A stretch of 21,800 bases of DNA from a virus: IMG/VR virus record IMGVR_UViG_3300005663_000753, positions 1 through 21,800 of that record, one strand, 5' to 3'. The position numbers and the translations under genes are program-made. This document shows positions 14,302 through 21,800 of this stretch, piece by piece. Below the pieces are notes generated by a model. The model had not been told where the DNA came from. It worked only from the letters and a program-made list of their open reading frames with translations, and made no database searches. The stretch's first letter is position 1. Each line of letters begins with the position of its first letter.

Positions 14302-14436
14302 ATGAGAGAACCTAAATATAAAGTGTGGGATACAGAAAAAAAGACAATGAGCTACTATTCCCTATCTGGTATACGCAAATGTTGTGAGTTAATGAGTAGA
14401 TATATTGTCATGCAATACTCAGGCTTAAAACCTTGA
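14302..14436 (+). CDS. 44-residue YopX-like mini-protein
   Basis: Starts directly after the small-terminase stop, with AGGAG inside that gene. The start MREPKYKVWDTEKKTM matches the N-terminus of the YopX family, and VMQYSGLKP resembles the family's MQYTGLKDKNG segment. The rest of YopX, including the beta-rich part beginning near YEGDIV, is missing, so it is a short form or a truncated relic. Function of YopX proteins is unknown. It lies between the two terminase genes. Confidence 0.55.
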   Translation: MREPKYKVWDTEKKTMSYYSLSGIRKCCELMSRYIVMQYSGLKP

Positions 14437-14451
14437 ATTAATTAAATAATT

Positions 14452-17274
14452 ATGGAAAAAGATATTAAAAATACTTACAAAAACTTTTGGAAAGGCTTAG
14501 AAGAAGAGCATAAGCAGCATAGTTCTAAGTTTAGGGTAGAGCCTGTATCTCCTAGAATATTTTTTAAGGATTACTTGAAGACTATTTTATTCCCTAGGCA
14601 GCAAAGAGCTGTTGATGCAGCATATTCAGCAGATTACAAAGATATAAGTGATACTAAGAATGAATTCTTATTAGGTTGGGGTAAGAGGTCAGGTAAAGAT
14701 TTGACTATAGCTAATCTTATGTGTTACATGGCATATTTTTTACTCTGCCTAAATGACCCTCAAGATTACCTTGGTATTAAATCAGGCGAACCTATTGATA
14801 TAGTTAATGTAGCATTTGATAGAGAGCAAGCGGAGAGTGTATTTTTTGAAAAATTTACTAGAAAAATAAAAAATGCTAGAGACCCTGTAACGGGCAATAA
14901 TATATTTGAGGATTTAGGTATGAACATTGATAGAGCTATTCTAAAAAATAGAGTAGAGTTTCCTAAGAATATTAGAGCTTGGAGTTTGAACTGTTTACCT
15001 TCTATTGCAAAAGTACTAACTAAAAATCACGGTTACATGCGTATCGGAGATATAGTTAACAAAAAAATAAAAGATGATGTCAAAAGCTATAATACAGAAA
15101 CTGAAAAAATAGAATGGAAACCTATTACAAATTGGTTTAGGAAAGAGGATTCAAATGTTAATTGGTATAAAATAAACTTCGACTTTAAATCGAGTTGCCA
15201 TCCAGGTAAATCAATTATATGTACTCATGACCACAGAGTTTATATTGTTGGTAAGGGTTTAACAGAGGCACAGCATATAAAAATAGGTGATTCCGTAATT
15301 AACTATAGACCATCACCCAATAGTATACAGCAGCAAGTTATGTATGGCAATCTATTAGGCGATGGGTCTATATCTAAAAGCTGTCTTACTATGTCTCACA
15401 GTGATAAACAGTTAGATTATTTACAGCATAAGTATAATATTCTAAAATCTTTATGTAAATCTGGAATTAAACCTATTACATCCGTATCAAGGTTAGGTGT
15501 ATTCAAAGGTAATTACTTTCAGACAAAAGCTTTATATGAGCTAAGAACTATGCCAACACAAGGAGCAAAAAGATTTAAACACTATTTACCTAAATTAACT
15601 GCTTTAGGTTTGGGTGTATGGTATATGGATGATGGGTCTAAAACCTGTAATGATTATGCAACCATAGCTTTACCTATAATACCCGATGAAGTTAGAGACT
15701 TTATTATAGCGGAATTACATAACAAAGGGTATATAGTTAAAATACATAGGTACAAAAATAATGCTACTATACTAAGTTTTAATGCAGACAGCTCTAGGAA
15801 GTTATATAAAGATATTGCACCGTATATTCCAAAATCTATGCAGTACAAACTGCCTAAAATAAACAGAGGTAAGAATACTTTCAGATGGGGGCGTCAAGAA
15901 CCCACATATACAGAGGTTAAAATAACAAGTATTACAAAAAATTACCATAACGGAAAACTAGACAAGTATGGATGGTATAAGGCTAGCTTATCTCAAAATG
16001 TTAAATATTGCATAGAAGTTAAAGATAATCATAATTTTTTTGCTCACGGAGTTTTAGTTGAGAATTCGAGAGAATATAAAGCTGAAGGAAAGAATACGGT
16101 ACTAGCTGTATTCGATGAAATAGGTTCATTTCAATTTGATAAAGCGGTATCAATAAGAAAACATATTAGAACTACAGCTAGAACTACAGCATTAAAATAC
16201 TACAAGTTATTTTTTATATCTTATTTAACATCGGGTAATGATTATATGGCTCACTTACTAGATAAAGCCGAAACAGAAAATACACCTAATGTCTATGTGG
16301 ATAGAGCTGCCACATGGGATATTAGGACAGCCAAAAATTGTCCAAAAGAATTACTTAAATATGTTGTTAATAAGGAAGATTATACTGATGATTATGATGA
16401 CGACCCCGAAGGTTCAATGCTTATGTATGAGTGTAAAGTACCTAAGTTTTTTTCTAACAATCTTATAAAGAAAAGGGAGAAAATTCTTGAATGTATTAAT
16501 ATGGATAGACCTGAACCCTTCATGGATAAAGAAAATATATGGACTCTAAACATAATGGATGAAGTAATGGAACCTTGGTTCAATCCTTTCACTACCTGGG
16601 AAATATGGAATTTAGAACAGAAATATGTAGATAATCCTACAGAGGAACTGGAGAGAAAAATTAAAATTTTAAAAGAAAGACATTCAACTGGGGAATACTT
16701 TATTCATATAGATTTATCTAGAGGTGTTAGGGATGGTGCTGGGCTTGCTTTAGGACATTCATACAGAATACTAGATAGAACAAAAGCTTATATTGATTTA
16801 ATGATTCAAATAAGGGCTGATAAAAGTGGCGAAGGTATTTCAAAAGAAATAGATATGGAAAAGATATTACAGTATATAATATGGCTAAAGAGAATTAAAA
16901 AATTTCCTATTACTAAATTAACTACTGATAGTTGGAACTCTGCTCTTTTTATGGATATCTGCAGAAAGAATCATATAGATTCAGAATTACTATCATTAGA
17001 AAGTTCTACAGCTCCCTATGAAACTTTTAAAGACTTTATTTACAGGATGGATGTAGACTTATATGCTTATGCACCTTTTATACGAGAAGCCTCTGAATTA
17101 GTAGTAACTACTAAAGGTAAAACAAAAATAGACCATCCAAGGAAAAGTCCGTGGAGATTGAAGGAAGAGGGGATTAATCGTGGGTCAAAAGATGTTACAG
17201 ATTGTGTGGCTGGAATTTTATATACCATAATGAAAGATAGTGATGGAGAAGGTTTAGCATATCACTCAAAATAG
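14452..17274 (+). CDS. terL: Large terminase subunit with in-frame intein
   Basis: 940 residues before splicing, 582 after. The ATPase domain has an atypical Walker A GWGKRSGKD (75-83), Walker B VLAVFDEIG (550-558) and a coupling motif ISYLTSGND (589-597). The C-terminal RNase H-like nuclease has FIHIDLSRG (Asp754), LTTDSW (Asp826) and KDVTD (Asp914/Asp917). It packages DNA into the prohead and cuts the concatemer. Residues 181-538 are an intein inserted between Asn180 and Ser539, just before the SREYKAEGKN strand leading into Walker B, so splicing is needed for packaging. The ATG has no clear Shine-Dalgarno sequence (AT-only upstream), unlike its neighbours; translation may depend on the YopX-like ORF 15 bases upstream. 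Confidence 0.93.
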   Translation: MEKDIKNTYKNFWKGLEEEHKQHSSKFRVEPVSPRIFFKDYLKTILFPRQQRAVDAAYSADYKDISDTKNEFLLGWGKRSGKDLTIANLMCYMAYFLLCLNDPQDYLGIKSGEPIDIVNVAFDREQAESVFFEKFTRKIKNARDPVTGNNIFEDLGMNIDRAILKNRVEFPKNIRAWSLNCLPSIAKVLTKNHGYMRIGDIVNKKIKDDVKSYNTETEKIEWKPITNWFRKEDSNVNWYKINFDFKSSCHPGKSIICTHDHRVYIVGKGLTEAQHIKIGDSVINYRPSPNSIQQQVMYGNLLGDGSISKSCLTMSHSDKQLDYLQHKYNILKSLCKSGIKPITSVSRLGVFKGNYFQTKALYELRTMPTQGAKRFKHYLPKLTALGLGVWYMDDGSKTCNDYATIALPIIPDEVRDFIIAELHNKGYIVKIHRYKNNATILSFNADSSRKLYKDIAPYIPKSMQYKLPKINRGKNTFRWGRQEPTYTEVKITSITKNYHNGKLDKYGWYKASLSQNVKYCIEVKDNHNFFAHGVLVENSREYKAEGKNTVLAVFDEIGSFQFDKAVSIRKHIRTTARTTALKYYKLFFISYLTSGNDYMAHLLDKAETENTPNVYVDRAATWDIRTAKNCPKELLKYVVNKEDYTDDYDDDPEGSMLMYECKVPKFFSNNLIKKREKILECINMDRPEPFMDKENIWTLNIMDEVMEPWFNPFTTWEIWNLEQKYVDNPTEELERKIKILKERHSTGEYFIHIDLSRGVRDGAGLALGHSYRILDRTKAYIDLMIQIRADKSGEGISKEIDMEKILQYIIWLKRIKKFPITKLTTDSWNSALFMDICRKNHIDSELLSLESSTAPYETFKDFIYRMDVDLYAYAPFIREASELVVTTKGKTKIDHPRKSPWRLKEEGINRGSKDVTDCVAGILYTIMKDSDGEGLAYHSK
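14992..16065 (+). mobile_element. LAGLIDADG intein within the large terminase
   Basis: 358 residues. It begins with Cys (CLPSIAKVLTKNHGYMRIGD), has the block B TxxH as THDH (Thr258, His261 of the precursor) and block F DNHNFFAHG, and ends VLVEN before Ser+1. The two LAGLIDADG helices are GNLLGDGS (299-306, Asp304) and GLGVWYMDDGS (386-396, Asp394), so the homing endonuclease looks intact. The penultimate residue is Glu rather than the usual His, which normally helps Asn cyclisation. Composition matches the host gene, suggesting long residence or a donor of similar composition. Boundaries are assigned from splice-site chemistry and the continuity of the terminase motif. Confidence 0.9.
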
Positions 17275-17286
17275 GAGGAGATTAAA

Positions 17287-18477
17287 ATGGGTAGACAAAA
17301 AGGAAGTACAAACAAAAAATTACCTACAAGAGGTAGTACTACATCTAAAAGACTATATAAGCAACAGCAGGTTAGAGAGAGTAAAGTAAAAATGACTGGT
17401 TTTGGTATTAAAGAAGTCTATGTTCCATATGAGAACTTGGGCTCTACAGAAGTAAGAACTTTAGTGCTTTCTTGCGCTTGGATTGACAACTGTATTAATA
17501 CCATAATTGATGAAGTTGTTAAGTATCCGCTTACTAGTAAAGATAAGAAAATTCAAGCTTTCTTATCATACCCATCGTTAGTAGAACCACTTTTCACTAT
17601 CCGAAAAAAGTACTTAAAGGATATGTTAAGATATGGTAATGGTGCTTGTATGGTTAAGTACAGAAAAGATAAACCTTACGAGCTTAGAATAATCCCTGGT
17701 TATACTGTAAAAGTAGATGACAGTAATCCGCCAAAGTATCCTCTCACAAAAATTGATAGTAGCTCGCCTTTGCAGGATAAAAGTGGCAAAGAGATAAAAC
17801 TTCAAAATAAAGAATGCTTACTATTTCAAATAGATGCTGACAGTGATAGAACCCTAGCCATAAGCCCTTTAAAACGAATTTACAACATGGTTAGAGCAGA
17901 GAAAAACTTAACTAAAGCTCTACAGCAATTTACCAATAGAGGTTTTTTCTTACCTAGCTTTATTAGTATGGAGAAAACCAATGGTACTGAAATAAAAGAA
18001 TTTGTAGAGTATCTAAACAATATTGCACTTGAGGGAGCTAAGATGTTTGGAGTAAACAAAAAAGCTACTGTTACAGCTATACCTTATTGGTCTGCTGAAG
18101 ACATAATTAAGATAAATAAATGGTTAGCCTTATATATAGCCAATGCTTACAAGGTTCCGCCATTTATGCTTAATCTAGTAGAGAATACTGGGTCTCTTAA
18201 TGCCAGAGAGCAAAGGTCAAGATTCTTAGAAAATGTGGTTCTGCCAATTCTTGAATACGAGAGTTACATTTACACTATGAAGATTGCCAGACAGGGGTTT
18301 CAAACTAGCTCAACTATAACAGCACCTACTATGTCTATTAAACTGAGTTTTAACAAAGTAAGAGCTGCAGCTATAGCTATAGGTAGTGATGAGGCACTGA
18401 TGTCTGTAGACGAAGCAAGAAAATGGTTCTTAAATTTAGAACCTAAAAAGAAAGAAAGGTTGGCTAAGGATAAATAA
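17287..18477 (+). CDS. Portal protein
   Basis: 396 residues, AGGAGG upstream, 12 bases after the large terminase. A Lys/Arg-rich N-terminus is followed by SCAWIDNCINTIIDEVVKYP (about 59-78), LKDMLRYGNGACMVKYRKDK and LRIIPGYTVKV, then the PFMLNLVENTGSLNAREQ and FLENVVLPILE helices. These match HK97-type portal proteins (GNAY-like and stem-crown helices). It forms the dodecameric DNA channel at the capsid vertex. It is at the short end for portals. The usual next genes (protease, major capsid protein) do not follow here. Confidence 0.82.
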   Translation: MGRQKGSTNKKLPTRGSTTSKRLYKQQQVRESKVKMTGFGIKEVYVPYENLGSTEVRTLVLSCAWIDNCINTIIDEVVKYPLTSKDKKIQAFLSYPSLVEPLFTIRKKYLKDMLRYGNGACMVKYRKDKPYELRIIPGYTVKVDDSNPPKYPLTKIDSSSPLQDKSGKEIKLQNKECLLFQIDADSDRTLAISPLKRIYNMVRAEKNLTKALQQFTNRGFFLPSFISMEKTNGTEIKEFVEYLNNIALEGAKMFGVNKKATVTAIPYWSAEDIIKINKWLALYIANAYKVPPFMLNLVENTGSLNAREQRSRFLENVVLPILEYESYIYTMKIARQGFQTSSTITAPTMSIKLSFNKVRAAAIAIGSDEALMSVDEARKWFLNLEPKKKERLAKDK

Positions 18478-18489
18478 ATATGATATACT
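18460..18489 (+). promoter_or_regulatory. Possible extended -10 promoter
   Basis: TTGGCT (18460-18465, four of six consensus) and TATACT (18484-18489, five of six) are 18 bases apart, with TGA before the -10 giving an extended -10 element. It overlaps the end of the portal gene, in one of the few small gaps, and precedes a small membrane-protein gene. It could start transcription of the replication block to the right. Weaker than the site at 10866. Confidence 0.4.
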
Positions 18490-18507
18490 TTAAATAGGAG
18501 GTTATCT

Positions 18508-18621
18508 ATGATTCAAGCAATAACTCAAACAATACAGGCAGTGGGTCTGGTGCTATTAGGGATTATCCTAGGTGGCGCAGGTATGTTTATCTGGCTATCA
18601 TTTACAAACCGTTTAAAATAA
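18508..18621 (+). CDS. 37-residue membrane peptide
   Basis: AGGAGG upstream at good spacing. After a short polar start, residues 11-33 form one transmembrane helix rich in Gly and Leu (VGLVLLGIILGGAGMFIWL), ending in a short basic tail. Size resembles small phage membrane accessory peptides. Function unknown; it pairs with the next small membrane protein 13 bases downstream. Confidence 0.55.
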   Translation: MIQAITQTIQAVGLVLLGIILGGAGMFIWLSFTNRLK

Positions 18622-18634
18622 GGGAGTTGAAACC

Positions 18635-18823
18635 ATGACATCTATTGTAGCTACGTTTATAGCACTGGGAATAATTCATTTAATTAATTGGGTAATAGTT
18701 AAACTTATAATAGCTGGAACCCTGGGATTATGGCATGTAGACTTATCAAGTAAATTTTGGTGGGTTTACTTGTTATTAGTTCTAATTAAAATGTTTATAA
18801 GGTCATTAAGAGGGGGTAAATAA
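18635..18823 (+). CDS. Small membrane protein, 62 residues
   Basis: Two predicted transmembrane helices (about 4-29 and 41-55) and a short basic end. AGGGAG upstream. Its TAA overlaps the next ATG (TAATG), indicating coupling. No family is recognised; a holin is possible only by topology, as no endolysin is visible. Confidence 0.55.
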   Translation: MTSIVATFIALGIIHLINWVIVKLIIAGTLGLWHVDLSSKFWWVYLLLVLIKMFIRSLRGGK

Positions 18824-19275
18824 TGTTGGATAAAATAGCGGAAAAATATTTAAAGGATAATACAGCAACTCTAGAGAAAATACTTAAAAGGTTTAAACCC
18901 ATTTTTGAGCAAGTAGATAAACTAAAAAAAGCGACAACAAAACTAGATGCTGCCAATACTACTGCAGTTAAAGATACACTTACTAAGTTAACAGGGTATT
19001 ACATGGAGATAGTAGATATACTTAGAAAAATAGAGGCTCTAAAAAAGAATAAAGAGACAGCTTATTATCATACCAAAAAAGTAGAGATAGAAAATAGTGA
19101 TACTAAGTTTGTATCTGCTCCAGTGGATAAAGAAGCAAGTCTTTATGTTGCTGATGAAAGACGAGTAAGAAGTATTCTTCAAGGTAAACTCGATGCTTGC
19201 TTAGAAGGAATGCGAACTTGTAGAACATTTGTTCATGATAACAAAAATGTAAACTTAAACCCAGAGGAGAATTAA
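18823..19275 (+). CDS. Coiled-coil protein, possible UvsY-like recombination mediator
   Basis: 150 residues, mostly helical. Heptad-rich stretches lie at about 15-80 (DKLKKATTKLDAANTTAVKD), followed by AYYHTKKVEIENS near 83, a KFVSAPVDKEASLYVADERR segment and a C-terminal helix with two cysteines (GKLDACLEGMRTC). The order, a helical start, a YY-containing arm, a Ser/Ala-Asp-Lys segment and a final helix, recalls T4 UvsY, which helps load the recombinase on single-stranded DNA. The resemblance is by eye and remote. The nearby primase-helicase fits a replication role. Confidence 0.4.
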   Translation: MLDKIAEKYLKDNTATLEKILKRFKPIFEQVDKLKKATTKLDAANTTAVKDTLTKLTGYYMEIVDILRKIEALKKNKETAYYHTKKVEIENSDTKFVSAPVDKEASLYVADERRVRSILQGKLDACLEGMRTCRTFVHDNKNVNLNPEEN

Positions 19276-19277
19276 TT

Positions 19278-19469
19278 ATGGATTTTGGTATACCACAACG
19301 TAGAAAAGGTTTTTGCGTTACTGAAATATGTCCTTTCTGTGATACTAGACTAGTAATAACAGACCAGAGGATTATATTAAACAATGAGGAAATTACTTGC
19401 TTAATTTGTAAAAACACCTATAGGTTAGACGTTAATTCCACTAAAGACAAACCTACTAAGGAGGGCTAG
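19278..19469 (+). CDS. 63-residue zinc-ribbon protein
   Basis: GAGGAG upstream, two bases after the preceding stop. CPFC at 18-21 and CLIC at about 41-44 enclose a short strand region, a standard zinc ribbon; the ends are polar. The next gene begins on the base after its stop and takes its AAGGAGG ribosome site from within this ORF. Function unknown. Confidence 0.66.
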   Translation: MDFGIPQRRKGFCVTEICPFCDTRLVITDQRIILNNEEITCLICKNTYRLDVNSTKDKPTKEG

Positions 19470-19700
19470 ATGGACTATACAGTAGAGATAATTAGAGGGG
19501 ATACTGTTGTAATTAATAACCACAAAGTAGAGAAGCTAAAGATAGATGATGTCATAATTATAAAAGTACCCTTAGACTCTCCTGGTTCAGAAATGGAAAA
19601 TTTTCTTATACAGATTAAGATAGCTTTTCCAGATAAAACAGTAGTAATTACTAAAGAGGATGTTAAATTCTGTAGACTAAGGGAGAAAAATGCCAGATAG
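19470..19700 (+). CDS. Hypothetical protein, 76 residues
   Basis: Starts immediately after the previous stop with AAGGAGG upstream. It looks like a small beta-rich domain (YTVEIIRGDTVVINN, then KTVVITKEDVKF). It overlaps the next gene by 11 bases. No family is recognised. Confidence 0.52.
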   Translation: MDYTVEIIRGDTVVINNHKVEKLKIDDVIIIKVPLDSPGSEMENFLIQIKIAFPDKTVVITKEDVKFCRLREKNAR

Positions 19701-19926
19701 TTATTCTGAAGTAGCTAAAATTATGCACTTGGATAGCAACCAAGTAGGAAAGATATTTGACTATATCTATTCATTAGGAAGTATACCCTCTTTTGTGGTC
19801 TATAATTCACTTACTACAGCTAGAACTAATGGAGTAGATTGGACTCCTCAAGAGGTTAGATTCGCATTCTTTATCTGGGGGGTTAACTTTGGTTATGAAA
19901 CAAGGAGGGTAGAGGCTGATGAGTAA
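19690..19926 (+). CDS. Hypothetical helical protein, 78 residues
   Basis: AGGGAG upstream within the previous gene; its 3' end overlaps the next by eight bases. Helical, with a region near the start (YSEVAKIMHLDSNQVGKIFD) that could be a winged-helix or HTH-like domain, and an aromatic-rich second half (RFAFFIWGVNFGYETR). No name can be given. Confidence 0.52.
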   Translation: MPDSYSEVAKIMHLDSNQVGKIFDYIYSLGSIPSFVVYNSLTTARTNGVDWTPQEVRFAFFIWGVNFGYETRRVEADE

Positions 19927-20335
19927 AGTAACAATGCAAGAACTCAATGAAGTTATGTTATCTGGATTCAAAGATATGTTATCATCTCATGATGACTTCA
20001 AAGATAGGGAATTTTGTATTACAGCTCTTGCTAAAGATGGCAGAGGTAACTATGTTGGTATTCTAATTGATGTAGACTCTAGTTTAGGTTTTAACTTTTC
20101 AGTTTCCCATAAGCTAGGTCATTTATTTACTAAGACAGTATTTGAGGGTATAGCTAGAAAGTTAGCAACAAGAATAGTACTAAATGCTAAGACACAACCG
20201 TACAAAAAATATGATTGGAATAAAACCCCAATGAAAGCTAAAGGAAGGACTAGCATATACGAGGGCTGTACACAATTTACTGGGGGCAAAGGTAAGTTAC
20301 ACTTATTAAGTTGGAGTAAGATAATTACAAAATGA
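19919..20335 (+). CDS. Hypothetical protein, 138 residues
   Basis: AGGAGG lies about ten bases upstream inside the preceding gene; its stop overlaps the next start (ATGA). The first 85 residues are mixed alpha/beta with a GNYVGILIDVDSS core. The last third is basic and Gly-rich (KTQPYKKYDWNKTPMKAKG), suggesting contact with nucleic acid. Not recognised. Confidence 0.53.
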   Translation: MSKVTMQELNEVMLSGFKDMLSSHDDFKDREFCITALAKDGRGNYVGILIDVDSSLGFNFSVSHKLGHLFTKTVFEGIARKLATRIVLNAKTQPYKKYDWNKTPMKAKGRTSIYEGCTQFTGGKGKLHLLSWSKIITK

Positions 20336-20463
20336 TTAAAACATTTTTTAAAAGCTTATTTTGTAGACACGGAAATACACGGATTAAATTTTTACCCTGT
20401 ATCTTAAAGACCACTGTATGTAAATACTGCAATAGGGTGATTAAAAAGGAAATAATTAAATGA
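20332..20463 (+). CDS. 43-residue cysteine-pair peptide
   Basis: Joined to both neighbours by ATGA overlaps. Basic throughout, with CRH at 11-13, Cys23 and a CKYC pair at 30-33, probably one zinc site. The AAGGA for the primase gene lies in its 3' end. The same general layout, a short basic peptide with CRHxxT and CxxC, is common among phage hypothetical proteins. Function unknown. Confidence 0.58.
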   Translation: MIKTFFKSLFCRHGNTRIKFLPCILKTTVCKYCNRVIKKEIIK

Positions 20464-21800
20464 GAGTTAAAAATATAGAAGAGCTTAAAAATATTCTTAA
20501 AACTAAGTTACCAGAATATCTAAAATCTAAAGGGCTTAGAATAGACAGAAACAAAGTACAATGCCCTCATTTTTCTGAGCACAGGAATATGGATAAGGGA
20601 AAAATATCTGCAGCATTTCTTCCTGGGCATAACAACGGTTTAATTTGGTGCTTTGTCGAAAATAGAAAATTTGATATTTTTGATGTATACTCTATATTAG
20701 AAAACAAAAAAATAATAGGTGAGGGATTTTATGCTTGTTTAAAAGATTTAGCAGCTAGATTCGAGATTCCCTTTGAGATAGAGAAAGAATATTCCTTAAA
20801 GGAAGTTGAGAAATCTAAAAAAAGGCTTCTCCTAGAAAAATTACATAGGCAAAGTCTAACTGACTTACAATCGGCTATACCTCTATATAAAGAGAGAAAT
20901 ATATCTAAAGCTAAACTTAAAACATACAAAATAGGACATCTTTCTCCGAAGCTTATTACCCCAGAATTAGATAAGGAATTCAAACAGTTCTATGAGTACA
21001 AACTATCTACTATATTAAACTATCCATCTTTAGTAATACCAGTATTTGATGAATATAAACAATATGTAGGTTTAATTGTTAGGCAGTTTGGTTGCCCTGT
21101 TGATGACAGATATTTAAATATTACTTTAGACGGAAAGAACTTATTTAATACTCACAATATCCGAGGTATGGATGAAGTTTATTTAGTTGAAGGGGTTTTT
21201 GATGCCATAAGCCTTTTTCCAGAAACCAATGTGCTAGGTATACTTACTAATTCTTTACACGACCATGATTTAGAATTTGTTGCTAAACAAGGTTTTAAAA
21301 AAATAAAAATAGCTTTAGATTCGGATAATCTTTATCAAGGTAAAAGTCGAGATGGTATACTTAAAACTATTCTAAAACTTAAGAATTTAGATACTACTGT
21401 AGAAGTTATTCTACTGCCTGAGAATGACCCCGATGAGTGTATGAAGAAACATTCTCTTGAAGAATTTAAAAAATTTAAAAAAATATCTGCTATAGACTAT
21501 CTCTTAGATAATATTTCTAAAGAAAGAATAAAAATGGATATTATATATGAGTATATATCAGGCTGTCCTAATATAGTAACTAAAGAAAAATTAATAAGTA
21601 TTGTATCTAAAAAATTAGGTATTGGTAAAAGACAAATAACTAAGGAGATAGAGAAGTTAGAAGACAAAAATCCATTATATAATATCGTACAATATGTACA
21701 AGAAAAAGAGTCCTTTGAAGAATTACTTGAAGACTTTACTCAGTCTGCTTGGAATAAAGACTTTAAAGGTATATCCTCTGGATTTCCATTATTCGATTCC
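20460..21800 (+). CDS. Primase-helicase, 5' part (447 residues, runs off the window)
   Basis: The frame stays open to the last base. An N-terminal zinc-binding region (Cys35, His37/His41, Cys64 in LIWCF) lacks the usual final cysteine. Then comes a primase core with a TOPRIM domain: YLVEGVFDAISLF (Glu244), IALDSDN (Asp287, Asp289) and LPENDPDECM (319-328). A helical linker follows, and from about 434 KGISSGFPLFD starts what looks like a RecA-type DnaB helicase domain, as in T7 gp4 or Twinkle. It would unwind DNA and lay primers at the phage fork. Start ATG has AAGGA upstream and overlaps the previous stop. The helicase half is predicted from its first residues only. Confidence 0.82.
   Translation, partial: MRVKNIEELKNILKTKLPEYLKSKGLRIDRNKVQCPHFSEHRNMDKGKISAAFLPGHNNGLIWCFVENRKFDIFDVYSILENKKIIGEGFYACLKDLAARFEIPFEIEKEYSLKEVEKSKKRLLLEKLHRQSLTDLQSAIPLYKERNISKAKLKTYKIGHLSPKLITPELDKEFKQFYEYKLSTILNYPSLVIPVFDEYKQYVGLIVRQFGCPVDDRYLNITLDGKNLFNTHNIRGMDEVYLVEGVFDAISLFPETNVLGILTNSLHDHDLEFVAKQGFKKIKIALDSDNLYQGKSRDGILKTILKLKNLDTTVEVILLPENDPDECMKKHSLEEFKKFKKISAIDYLLDNISKERIKMDIIYEYISGCPNIVTKEKLISIVSKKLGIGKRQITKEIEKLEDKNPLYNIVQYVQEKESFEELLEDFTQSAWNKDFKGISSGFPLFDS

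Noticed and set aside
1-21800. CRISPR arrays, tRNA or rRNA genes, insertion sequences
   Set aside because: No regularly spaced repeats, cloverleaf-like stretches, transposase motifs or long terminal repeats were seen; gaps between genes are all under about 50 bases.

Overview
The window is almost entirely one strand of a tailed-phage (Caudoviricetes) genome. About 43 tightly packed genes, all on the plus strand, run from about 430 to the right end. They are AT-rich (roughly one third G+C by eye), with purine-rich AGGAGG-type ribosome sites and frequent ATGA/TAATG stop-start overlaps, and they use the standard genetic code with all three stops. This style suggests a host in the Bacillota (Clostridia/Bacilli-like), but that is inference. 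No integrase, capsid, tail or lysis gene can be named here, so lifestyle and morphotype cannot be settled.

The first ~430 bases differ. They hold the 3' end of a family 2 glycosyltransferase gene with clearly higher G+C (about 45%). At about 421-432 the composition changes abruptly and a phage reading frame opens with no start of its own. This is either a host-phage boundary or a contig chimera.

Layout of the phage part: (1) 483-4654, small zinc-ribbon and membrane proteins, a ClpP-like protease, a nucleoside 2-deoxyribosyltransferase-like enzyme and an MgtC/SapB-like membrane protein. (2) 4647-10894, a nucleotide and recombination block: a dATP/dGTP diphosphohydrolase N-terminal-like protein, a minimal Hjc/Hjr-like nuclease, a P-loop kinase-like protein, an Mre11/gp47-like and a Rad50/gp46-like pair, a RuvC-like resolvase and a RecB-type PD-(D/E)XK exonuclease. 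(3) A textbook promoter at 10866-10895, followed by an HTH plus metallophosphoesterase protein, a basic protein, a DeoC-like aldolase and a two-ORF sigma-factor-like pair. (4) 13692-18477, the packaging module: probable small terminase, a 44-residue YopX-like peptide, a large terminase interrupted by a 358-residue LAGLIDADG intein, and the portal. (5) 18508 to the end, small membrane and zinc proteins, a UvsY-like coiled-coil candidate, and a TOPRIM primase-helicase running off the edge.

Together the genes give a near-complete recombination-dependent replication kit (end processing, two resolvase types, possible mediator, primase-helicase), an unusual set of nucleotide enzymes, and the start of the packaging machinery. 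Points that most deserve a second look are the terminase intein ending in Glu-Asn rather than His-Asn, the deoxynucleotide enzyme set with an MgtC homologue, the split sigma-like pair, nine tiny zinc-ribbon proteins, and the left-hand junction.
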